Shown here in pieces: positions 1 to 10,200 of a DNA stretch of 64,000 nucleotides. Within the stretch, counting starts at the first letter, position 1, and every line of letters starts with the position of its first letter. The DNA comes from Paracyclopina nana (Eukaryota; Arthropoda; Copepoda; Cyclopoida; Cyclopettidae). The notes beneath the pieces were generated by a model that saw only the letters and a list, made by a program, of their open reading frames with translations, made no database searches and had not been told where the DNA came from. The translations under genes and the position numbers were made by a program. The stretch spans positions 1,493,001 through 1,557,000 of the forward strand of contig JAGUCH010000008.1 in assembly GCA_019096065.1 (NCBI GenBank), in the 5' to 3' direction.

Positions 1-900
1 AAAAACCACACACTTTCGTCATTCTTTTGCTTTTGCTATAACAATGTTCAACCAAAAATCTATATATCAACATGATTCATACCCACATTACGTACTACTA
101 TAATTGCCCCTTAATGGCTGCATTTAGATGCATTCAACGTACTATTTTAAAGCAAATTTGCCTCACTGTGCAGTAAAAAAGTGATTTGAGATTTTTTTGC
201 AGACTCACAGGGCTGCAAAATTGAATTAAGAACATGATTTATGGAGGGTTTGTAAAAACACTTGAAGCTCACCTTTTTTATTGGGAAAAAATCAAATCAA
301 TAAAGGAAAAATAGTGAAACATAATTAGGATGAGTTGTAGCATTAAATAAAAAGCAGTCTTGAATATTTTGCCATATCTTTGCTTAAACTTAAACATTCA
401 TTCAGTAGCATTACCACAGAGTTGCACTCAGCTCAATTAATCTGAGGCGCCGCCTCCTGCCTTGGACATCTAAAAAAATTCACAAGCATCTGTGGTTTTT
501 TGCTCGGATAAATCTCTTTTAAGATATTTTCATCTAAATACATCTTAAAAAATGGCTGCTAACGGAACAAATTCCCTTTTGAGTCACTGAACTTATGCAC
601 TTTTTCGAAATACGCAAGGTGGCGCTAGTACATAAAAAGAGCGCGAAATTTGAATGCTGAAAACTTTTTAGAAGGTAGAGGGCGCTCACATCTTACCTAG
701 AAAAGTTTCATGCTTTTTCTTTGAGACTTTGGAAGCATACTTTTATGGTAATAACAATATTTTTTAGTTTTTTTCAATGAAAATCAAAGCTATTTAATCT
801 TAAAAGCTTCATTAAGGAGTCTATAGAAAAATAGCACAAAAGAGAATTGGTTCATTTAACAATAAAGGGAATTTTTCACACCTGTTGGCAAAATGAGAGA
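1..900. other. intergenic, no gene seen
   Basis: AT-rich sequence with no ORF or splice pattern I can support. It ends in the core promoter of the first gene. Confidence 0.5.
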
Positions 901-942
901 AATATATAAAAGAAAGCAGTGAAGGAGCATTTTGCATCAGTC
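901..942 (+). promoter_or_regulatory. TATA box plus initiator of the first secreted-protein gene
   Basis: TATATAAA lies at 903-910 and an arthropod-type initiator TCAGT at 937-941, about 30 bases further on. The first ATG is at 943, so the predicted 5' leader is only about five nucleotides. The spacing fits a focused TATA/Inr promoter. The very short leader is an inference from these two motifs. Confidence 0.55.
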
Positions 943-1573
943 ATGAATCAGGCAACACTTTTGGTCTTCCTTTTGGCCTTGATTGGCATTCAAGCCAACT
1001 ATGATGAGAATAGGAGTTACAAAGTTCCATACCCAATGAAAATGGTCAAAATTTGCCCTGAAGTTTGCCCTCCAAGGCAAGAATTTGTTCCAATTGAAGT
1101 GAATCCAGATGGAAGTTGTCCTGAAGTCACCAGCCCTCTTCCTTGGTACATTTGCAGCTACCAAAACATGCAATATAAATGTGTGAGAAATGACAAAATC
1201 TGCAAGACAACTTTTAACCCTTTAAAGGTAACATTCACAGCTCAAATCTGGTAGCACTTTTTTCCCGTACGCGTAGTCCCAAAAAGGAACAGGCTGTAGA
1301 CTGCAGTCTTTTTTGAGGTACGGCTCTTTTTTGCAGAGATGCGTTGTTAACCAGGAAAACACTGACATGATGATTTGTGGCATTTGTAGGCCACCTTTTG
1401 ACAGGCAAAATTTCACAATTGAAGGGCCTTTTACTGTGGATTGTGAGCAACAAGCAAACCGAACTTCTTCTTCTGAAGAAGAAGATAACCAAGCAGATTC
1501 CAGTGATGAAATGTGCAAAAGATATTTGCCACCAATGTGCATGGAGCCAACTATGACTACAATGATGCCTTAA
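943..1573 (+). CDS. small secreted Cys-rich protein, family not recognised
   Basis: Two exons, 943-1227 and 1337-1573, joined in phase 0 across a GT-AG intron (gtaaca...ttttttgcag), give 173 residues. The first 18 or so residues (MNQATLLVFLLALIGIQA) form a typical signal peptide. The mature part has Cys pairs including CPEVC and CGIC, a Ser/Glu-rich acidic stretch (SSSEEEDNQADSSDE) and a Met/Thr-rich tail. The ATG at 943 is chosen because it opens the signal peptide just after the TATA/Inr; an in-frame GTG further upstream lies before the likely transcription start. AATAAA follows the stop. It converges on another small Cys-rich gene. It could be a venom-, cuticle- or immune-type secreted factor, but no family motif supports choosing one. 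Confidence 0.7.
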
Positions 1574-1587
1574 AAAAGTTGGAAATG

Positions 1588-1593
1588 AATAAA
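1588..1593 (+). terminator. poly(A) signal AATAAA
   Basis: AATAAA 15 bases after the stop of the upstream two-exon gene. Confidence 0.6.
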
Positions 1594-1615
1594 TGTAAAA
1601 GTGTGTAGCAAGAAG

Positions 1616-1621
1616 TTTATT
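1616..1621 (-). terminator. poly(A) signal AATAAA (minus strand)
   Basis: TTTATT on the plus strand reads AATAAA on the minus strand, about 100 bases past the stop of the minus-strand Ly6-like gene. The two convergent genes are therefore about 140 bp apart stop to stop, with poly(A) signals only 23 bp apart. Confidence 0.5.
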
Positions 1622-1717
1622 GCTCTCTCCACTTGGCAGTGAAATATTCAGAGTTGTTACAATCATCTGATTTGCAAATACACACCTCACTAATAACCTA
1701 GAAGCGAAAAGAAGCTG

Positions 1718-2474
1718 TTAACTTTGGAGCAAATATGCTAAATATTTTTTAGTTACTCCAGCTGCAGGCAAAGATTGGTCAAAGCATCCTTCTGGAAATG
1801 TTGTATAGCTTTCAGTGCCACAAAGGCGAGCAGTCACATTTTGCCCAGCTAAAAAACAAGAAATAATCGAATTACATTTACAAATGTAATAAAATGAATT
1901 ACATATATTATGATAAATCTGCTCTACATCTAAAAGAAAAATATTTTTTTGGCCAGCTAAAAAACAAGCAATAATCGAATTACATTTACAAATGTATTAA
2001 AATGACAGATTTCATGATAAATCTGCTCTACATGTAAAAAAATATTTTCAGATGAGTAATATTTCATTTAGATATTTTGACAAAAAAATTAGTTGCAAGA
2101 TTTTATAAGAAAAAAATGCTTCAATATCTGTTAAAGACATTGATGGATAATTTTAGAGCTCTTGAATGTCATTTAAGAGCTGAATAAAAGATAAATATTT
2201 TCCAATAAGATAAAAGAATTCATACCTATTTTGCCATGAATTTCAACACAGACTCCTTCATCACAGTTGACCAAATGTCCTAAAAAGTTGTCTTGTGAGC
2301 AGAAATTCCCCTCTTCTGGACATTCTCGGCATGTCAAGGAGGCAAAAGCTGAAATGCAAATTGCTTTCCATTTTGGAATGCTTACACAACAATGAAAATA
2401 CACATACCTTGATGAATAATGGAGAAAAGAAGGAGAAAAGCAATCAAATGTTGCTGCTGTTTCCTTTGTGCCAT
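1718..2474 (-). CDS. secreted Ly6/three-finger-like Cys-rich protein
   Basis: Three minus-strand exons, 2474-2408, 2348-2226 and 1848-1718, join with consistent phases (1 and 1) and GT-AG borders to give 106 residues. Residues 1-25 are a signal peptide with core LIAFLLLFSIIHQAFAS. The mature part starts LTCRECPEE and carries further Cys in NFCS, VNCDEGVC, ARLCG and EGCF. The start LxCxxC and the VTARLCG segment resemble Ly6/uPAR-type domains such as the quiver/sleepless family. I see no C-terminal CN plus hydrophobic GPI tail, so a secreted form is likelier. The family assignment is inference from Cys spacing. The gene converges with the Cys-rich gene to its left. Confidence 0.65.
1840..2050 (+). 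repeat. direct duplication of about 105 bp in an intron
   Basis: Two adjacent near-identical blocks each start with cagctaaaaaacaag and end with gataaatctgctctacat. The first copy supplies the 3' splice site of the last exon of the Ly6-like gene, so the duplication also copied that acceptor region. Confidence 0.75.
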
Positions 2475-2489
2475 TTTAAGTGAATGACT

Positions 2490-3070
2490 CACAATTCTAG
2501 TTTAAAATGGAATCAAGAAAAATCTGGTAGAACTTGAATCATTTCAAAATGATCAAACCAAGAAAAAAACAAGTCTTAAGCCAACATTGGTGAGAATAGT
2601 ATCTATTAACATACACTGTAAGACACCATTTGCCCATTAGTGTTATGTTACCCTAATATTAACATAATTAGTTTAAGTAAAAATATACAATTTGATAATG
2701 TGTCAGTCAAAGCCATTTTCCAACCCTGTGTGACCTACAAATGCCAAGGAGATTGAATTTGGACATTAAAGTTCAGGCATTAATATTATTGTTTGTTGAT
2801 AGTATTTCACAGTAAAATATGTCTATTTGCTTTTGTTGTTAGTACACTTGTTGAAAACATGGATTATTAACAATGATATTATTAACAATGAATGGCACAT
2901 TTGAGTAAAAGTTTTGGTTTTGTTAGTAATTCTGTGTTTAAGCGTCATTTCTGTTGTTGTAGGATTCACAATAATAGTTGTTGGTCCATAATTTATAATA
3001 CAGACACAGCACAGCTGCTTTCGTTGCTCCTTATTGAAAGGGAATATCCAGACTCCATTCGGATTCATTG
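2490..3070. other. intergenic, no gene seen
   Basis: AT-rich spacer between the Ly6-like gene and the decayed exon repeats. No supported ORF. Confidence 0.4.
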
Positions 3071-3073
3071 TTG

Positions 3074-3990
3074 AGGTCAGTTTTTACAATTTTCTGCCAG
3101 GTTTAGACAAATCATCTTGGTTGGTAAAGTGTTTTTAAGCACTGTTTAAGCTTTCCCGTTCCAAGCTTGATTTCAATAATGGCTTCCAAAGCTTGAATTG
3201 TAGGGAACATCCAGACTCCAATAGATCATTGTTAAGTTCCGGCATGCAGCTTGATCTAATTAAGAATTTTAATCTGGATCTTGAATGCTTAGGGAATATA
3301 AATTCTCCATTCGGACTCATTGCTGAGGTCAGATGAGTCGCTTTCTTTGATTAAGATGTCCTGTCCCATTAGAGTGGCTTTCAGTTTTTACAATTTTCTG
3401 CCAGGTTTAGACAAATCATCTTGGTTGGTAAAGTGTTTTTAAGCACTGTTTAAGCTTTCCCGTTCCAAGCTTGATTTCAATAATGGCTTCCAAAGCTTGA
3501 ATTGTAGGGAGCATCCAGACTCCAATGGATCATTGTTAAGTTCCAGCATGCAGCTTGATCTAATTAAGAATTTTAATCTGGATCTTGAATGCTTAGGGAA
3601 TATAAATTCTCCATTCGGACTCATTGCTGGGGTCAGATGAGTTGGTTTCTTTGACTAAGATGTCAAGTCCCCTTAGGGTGGCTTTCAGTTTTTACAATTT
3701 TCCGTCAGGTTTAGACAAATCATCTTAGTTGGTAAAGTGTCATCAAGCATTGTCGAAGCTTGCCCATCACCAGCTTAATTTACAAAATGGCTTGTCATCT
3801 CTCTTTGCTGGGAATATCCAGACGCCTTTAGATCATTCTTAGGCTGGAGCATGCAGCTTGCAGTGATGAAGATCTAATATAGAATTTCGATCTGGATCTT
3901 GAATGCTTAGGGTATATCAATGCTCCATTCAGACTCATTGTCGAGGTCAAATGAGCCGCTTTCTTCAAAGAAGATGTCTTGTCCCACAAG
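3074..3990 (-). pseudogene. three decayed tandem copies of the terminal exon of the RapGAP-BTB gene
   Basis: A unit of about 304-313 bp recurs. The landmark cagttttt(a/c)... starts near 3078, 3383, 3687 and 4000. The fourth unit overlaps the real last exon and its 3' extension; the three downstream ones are degraded. Each degraded unit keeps the pattern of the extended C-terminus on the minus strand, for example NESEW followed by a few codons and TAA, but has stops elsewhere. The two outermost decayed copies are the most alike. They look like tandem duplicates of the 3' end of the gene that now lie in its 3' UTR or flank. Confidence 0.7.
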
Positions 3991-4230
3991 TGTGGCCATC
4001 AGTTTTTCCGATTCACTGCCAGGATTAGATGAGTCATCCTGGCTGGTCCTTGGTCATAAAGCCATGTCAAAGCTCTCCCACTCCGAGCTCACTTTTGAGT
4101 CTTGCTTCTGGAGCTTCTGCTTACAAGCCTCAAAGTATGTATCATGAACTCGATACATTCCAGAATTGGCTTGAACCATCAAGGTCTCCATGATCTTTTC
4201 ATTCTTGATTGCTTTACTGGGTATCACCGA
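3907..4230 (-). CDS. terminal exon with two possible C-termini
   Basis: The exon opens [20 protein letters not shown] and reads to TGA at 4054-4056, ending [10 protein letters not shown]. Beyond the TGA the same frame stays open for 48 codons to TAA at 3907-3909 (tail SFDLDNESEWSIDIP), acidic and Ser-rich like real coding sequence. A 54-nt segment with a GTGAGC donor and CCAGCCAG acceptor spans the TGA and can be removed without changing frame. Removing it gives a longer C-terminus. Either an alternative mini-intron or UGA readthrough could use the tail. Confidence 0.6.
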
Positions 4231-7200
4231 CTGCAAATAAGATTTACATACATTTACATGTTCTTTGGGCTGCTCAATTGCACCACAGCCAGCTCAAACG
4301 AATGTTTAATGAGGCTTGATTGAAGAATAGAAAATATGCTATAAGTTGTTTTCAATGAAAATCCACTCACTTTGATCAGGTCTTGGGGTGAGATGCGATA
4401 CAGTTTCAGATCTCGAGTTAACCTGTCCATACAGCAGCGAAACTCGATTTTGGCATCCACTTTGTTGGTGTACGTTTTGTTGCTCACCCTGTACCGAGCC
4501 CATTTGAGCATGGCCTCAAATCTAGGAAAGACATTATTTAGTGACTATGAACAACTAAAATCCATTTTTCTACAATTACTTGGCAATTTCTGGCACCTCC
4601 AGGTTCCTGTTCATGATGAGCTGTACCATGGACTCTGAAAGCTCCAAAAAGTGTTTGGTGGCAAAGATGGAGAGAGCTCTGGTCTCAATGAAGGCCAGAA
4701 TCATGTTGACGAGCTCAGAGGCAGAGCAATATCTCCAATAATAGTTCTCCAAAGCATTGAGCATCTGACAGGCCTGAAATGGTGTTTTGATGGAGTGCCC
4801 TGATTATTAAGGTCCAAAGTTACCTTGTCCACCCTGATGAATTGCTTGGCATGGTGGAAGCAAGCTTGGAGCAATTCAGGCAAGTCGTAATGCTCAGCTG
4901 CACAAATGAGGCCAGGAATGTTGAGACACGACAGAGGACATGACCCACTGTGCAGATATCCCAATAAGATCCGGAATGTCTCCCCATCAAACTCAATAAT
5001 GGGAAACTGCAATTCGAAAGCCAAGCGAAAATTATTTGCAGTCAGTGAAATTGACTCCTTCTTTCATACCTCAGTTTGAGCCAGTTTTGATCTGTCGACC
5101 TTTTGGGCATCAGCACAGACACTGAGCCTTGGCATGCCTGAAGATTGGCCATCCATGTCCTGATCCCCCTCATGGTTTGAGCCACTGCCAGTGTGTCGAT
5201 GATGGTATGACCCACCCCTACCCATGCTACTTCCCCAACCAGAGCTTCCAGTCACTCTTCCAGCTGCATGGTGGCCTTCATATTTACCTAGTATAAAAAT
5301 ATAGCTAATGAATAGCAATGAATAAAATATTTGAAAAATATCGATGTGAACTTTCAATGAAAAAAGGCTTTGAAGAGCAGTTGAGTTCATAAATGATGAG
5401 TAATCAAGCCTTTTTTTAGCAAGAAATCTGGGAAAATTTGGAGAAATATGCTCTTTTTAGCATAATATCTGCAGTAACATAGCAGGTTATTCACTTACTC
5501 GAGCAATCTTGAGAGCTAGGCCATTTCTTCTTGTCCTCACTAGACAGCAGAGTCTGGTTTGTTGAAGCACTTGACTGCTGCTTTTTCTTGCTTGATCCAC
5601 TCCAAGCTGAAGTCAATTGGTGCCTCAGATTGGAAAAAGCACGAGGAATACTGGGAGAATTGGGCACCGACTTAGGCCTGCAGAAGATTGAAGCATGAAT
5701 GAAGCAACAATTAGGAAACAACAGCGATGATATTACCTTGGTCCTTCTATATCTGGAACCTGCAGGAAATTACTGCTTTTCGGCTTTGGAGCAGTCGGAG
5801 GAGATGGAGCTGCTCGAGCCAGAATTTCAGCCACAGGAACCTAAGAAACACAAATGTTAATTAACTTTGATACAAACAGAGGCAAAATATCGATGTAAGG
5901 ACATTTCAGAGAAAGGCTTGTGAGAGCTACTAAATTTTCATTGGTTGAAAAGTCAAGCCATGATTTGGAGAGTAAACCTAGACAAATATTAGGAAATCTG
6001 CTCGCTTACTTGTGGCGATCCAAATCCAGTGGAAATGCCATAGAGCATCTCCTGAAAGACCCTGCTTCGAACCCCCAGGATTGCCCTGACACCCAACAGC
6101 TTGGTCTTCACCTTCCCCTGGCCAACAATGAATGTGACATCAAAGAAGTTGGGGGTGTGCAAACTGCCATCCTTGGGGAACTGGAAAGCTTTGGCAAAGT
6201 CTTTGGCCAGCTGATCCTGGCCTTCGAAAAGGTCGCGAACCGAGTCCAAGAGGGGACTTGAAGGCCTCATGTGACCGATTGGCCTCCAAGAGCCTCTTCG
6301 ATAAGGCTTAGGAATTTGACCAGTCTCTGCATGGTTTTGCAAATTGGCCACCAAATCCTCCAACATTTGGCTGCGAGTCCTCTCTTGCATGCGAGCAAAT
6401 TTGGGCGCTGAATATGAAGCACGCTCAGCATTCACAATCTGAAAAAAAAATTGTGATCAAAGTGAAAAGTATTTGCATTGCTTGTGAAAGCTCAACGGGC
6501 TATTTAAGTGGCTTGCAAGAGCAACTCTAATTTCTCCCAAAGCTTCGATTGCAGCTACGAAGCTAAGCTAACCTTAACATCGCTAAATCTATTTACAACA
6601 TCAATTAATTATCATAAATAAAAGATATTACTTAAAATCATTTTAAAACAAATTATGTTACATTTTAATTCATAACTTATGTAGTGAATTCGCCAATTTG
6701 GGACACTGAGTGTGTTACGCTCCAACAACTTTTACTTTGTGCACTCAAGTACGAGCATTGTAGTAAATTGAGGTTGCTCACTAAAGCCATCAACATAATC
6801 CCATGAGCTTTCTCAAGCTCGTACAAAATATTTCATTATGAAAGAGATTTTTTCATTTGAAAATGTTCGCTTGGTGGATCGCTGTTGAAACCTCTTCAAC
6901 CTCACCTTCGTCAGAATCCATTCCCTGAACATTGGACCCTTAGTGAAGACAGATTGCTCCCAAAGGTAGGGCTTATAGGCACCCACTTCATCTCTTGTCA
7001 CGACTGAAATCTACAAAGAAAGGAAGGAGCTTTCAAAAGGCGCCCTGGGTTATTGGACCGATGATGAACTTACTTCATATCTTGTAGGCTTGAACTTGAT
7101 TCTGGGGCTGGTTCTCACCACTATAAAAGTGTGCAAAAAGTGGCTTTTTATGCAGGACGGAGAAAAGGGTGTATTGTCAGTCTCCAGAAATACCACACAA

Positions 7201-10200
7201 ACTATGTCATTGCCAATATGCCTTTTGCGTTGGAGCTGCAAGCAAGAAATAGAATTATTTGAGAGTGCTTTTGGAGGCTTTTAGGATATTGAACAACGAC
7301 AATTCCCCCATTAGAAAGCCATGCAGGAAATCATGGGGAGCTATTTTAAAAGCTCTCTTGCTAATCAGAAAAATGAGATTTTTTGAGGGGGAGGCAAGTG
7401 ATATCTTTTTCCATACCTTTTGAGGATCATTTGGCTCATGGGGAAGCAAAGTGGACACATGGAACATCACTTCAATGGTCCTCCAATGAGTGAACACCGA
7501 GTGTAAACCGGTTAAGTCATGCACAGTATCCAGGCCTCCTTTGTAACGGTCAAATCCTGGAATAAACAATATTTTCAATTTAAGTGAGTAATTGTGAGTC
7601 GAGCCTGGCTTTTTATTTCTTCAGATTTATTGGAATTAGTTGGCCATTTGTGGTTTTATAGAGCAACATGAGATGAACTTTAAGGCTCATGGAATCCTTA
7701 TTGATTTTCTAGCTGACTTCGATAGTTTGAGACTTCATCACTTATTCCATATCTAATGACAAAAAGGCCTATAAAGCCTATTTCTCTTGATTTATCTTAC
7801 ATTTTTAGGCCAAAAGAGGCTTAAAAGAGCACCAAGAGAAAAGCTGATAGCTTTTCAAAGCCTTTTTGACTTTTTACTCACAAATATAATTTTAACGGAT
7901 TCTTTTAAAACCAACATTAAAAGAGGGCCTATAAAAGCCCATTTCTCTGGTTTTTTTCACGTTTTTTGGCCAAAAGGGGCTTAAAAGAGCAGCAAGAGAT
8001 AATCTTTCAGCTTTAGAAAGCCTTTGTTGGCAATTATGCTCTCATCGATACTTATCCAAAGTATTTTTCATCCAGCTAGCTTAAGTATTGGATTAGTAAC
8101 AATACCTTTGAGTCTGACTTTTTCTCCCAAAATTTGTAGGAACTCTTCAAACAATGGTGAGGCCTCATTATTGTCTAAAATCTCCTCCTCTGTGTACTGG
8201 TTCTCCTTCACGTAGATCACTCCAACCTTCAGCTCTGACTTGATGAAAACCTAATAAAAAAATTGAAGGCAGTGTCACTTCAAAGGGAATTTTATGGCCT
8301 TTGCTGAATTATTTCAATAATGATTGAATCAGGAGTAAGAAAGCCTGGCTGAGCTTGGCATTTTTTCTCCCTGGTTGCCAATTAGTGTCATTTACAGACC
8401 TGATCCAGCTTGAGGAGTTCTTCAGAAGTATCTGGCAATTGACCAAGAGTCAATGGAGGGTTCAGGTTGATTTCGCGACCAAGTGAGGCCACCACCTCTT
8501 CCCTGTTGTATCTGTCAGCAAACACACAGCTTGCTGGGATGAGGCCATGGATGGTGTAACTCACAGCCCTCACCAGCACCCTGAGGAAAGTAATTTAAAT
8601 TGAGTTATTTTGTCGATACTTTTTGAAGCATCGGTGTGAAAGGCTTTAGCTAATAAAAGGCTTGACAGAGCTTCAAAGTTATCTAAAAGTGTGCAATCAA
8701 GCCATATTTAGCCAACAAATCTGGGAAAATAAAAACCAATATGCTCAGAAAGGTAGATCACATCACGATTTACATTTTGAAATCATTGGAGATCAATGAT
8801 TTAAGAAAGGTTTTAGAAAGCTAAATGTATTTTAACCTGATTTTTAAAGCTATCAAACCTGAAGCGTACTTTGAAATACAATTAGTGAAAATAATATCGA
8901 TGTGAAAGACAATATCATAAATGCTTCCAGAAGCCAAAAGTTCACTACATGTTGAGCTTTCAAGCCTTTTCAAGCCAATAAATCAGAAGAAACCAAGATA
9001 AATGGGCTTAATGAAGCGGATTGATCTCGTGTAACGATTTACCTGAATTGGTCCCTGCCATTGATGTTCTCCTGTTTGAGGCTGAGTACAATGGGGCCCA
9101 AGTCTTCATCATTAGTGAAGTAGTTCCAGTGCTCAGTGCCATAAAAGTACTTTTCATGGGTCTCCTGTTCCACTGAGGTGAGGCCAAATGAGCCATATTT
9201 CTCCCACTGCTCCTCAATTGGGGTCTTTTTCCTCTTGGGCTCTCGGATTCTACAAAGTCTCCATTACAAAAGAAACATTTTTCATTATTTTACATTGATT
9301 TTTCAGTTGTTCTTGAATTCTCAATAAAGTAAAATTTCAAGCTATTTGATGAAAAAAAATCTACCATGTTTAGAATACTTAGGGATGAAGGCAAAGTCAA
9401 AGCAATGAAGGTATTTCTACCACAGAAAAATTGTATGCTTAGAGAAAGAGCATGTCACTTCTTTTGGCATTAGGGAGGAGAGAGAGAGAGAAATTACATT
9501 CATTAGAGGAAAGTCATACCTTGGCATGGAGGACAGATCAACCGGATCAAAGTCGGTAATAACTGCAGCATCCCTGATGGATCCATCAGGGGAATCTGTG
9601 ATTCCCTCGTCAATCTCCTGGATGTCCCTCTCCTCATTGGTCCACGCTGAGCCCTGGTTCGAAATGGCCCGCGAACACTCGATCCAGTAGCCAGGCGTGG
9701 GCATCAAATTGTGCGGGAAACCGTCGCAAAATTCGTCTGAAAACATCATCAATTGTCACGCGACCAATTTGGCCTTGGATTGTTTCAATGTAACGGCCTA
9801 AATGTTATGCTATGCTACTCTCCACTCTACGCTACGTTACGCGTTAATCAGCCAAGTCACGCTTTCCTCTTAAAGCTTTGCTCAGATCTATGTAACGCTC
9901 CGTTCAATGTTAAGCTCAGCTCTATGTAACGCTCTTCTCCGGATAACGCTCCGCTCCGAATAACGCTCCGCTCCGGATAACGCTCCGCTCTGCTTCACTG
10001 CATTACACAATGCTTCACGACATTACACAATGCTTCACTGCGTTACACAATGCTTCACTGCGTTACACAATGCTTCACTATGTTACACAAAGCTTCGTAA
10101 CGTTACGCAATACTTCACTACGATACACTATGCTACACTTTTTTAAATTATGCTTTAATAGTTTAAACGCTGTTTCACTGTGTTACACAATGCTTCACTA

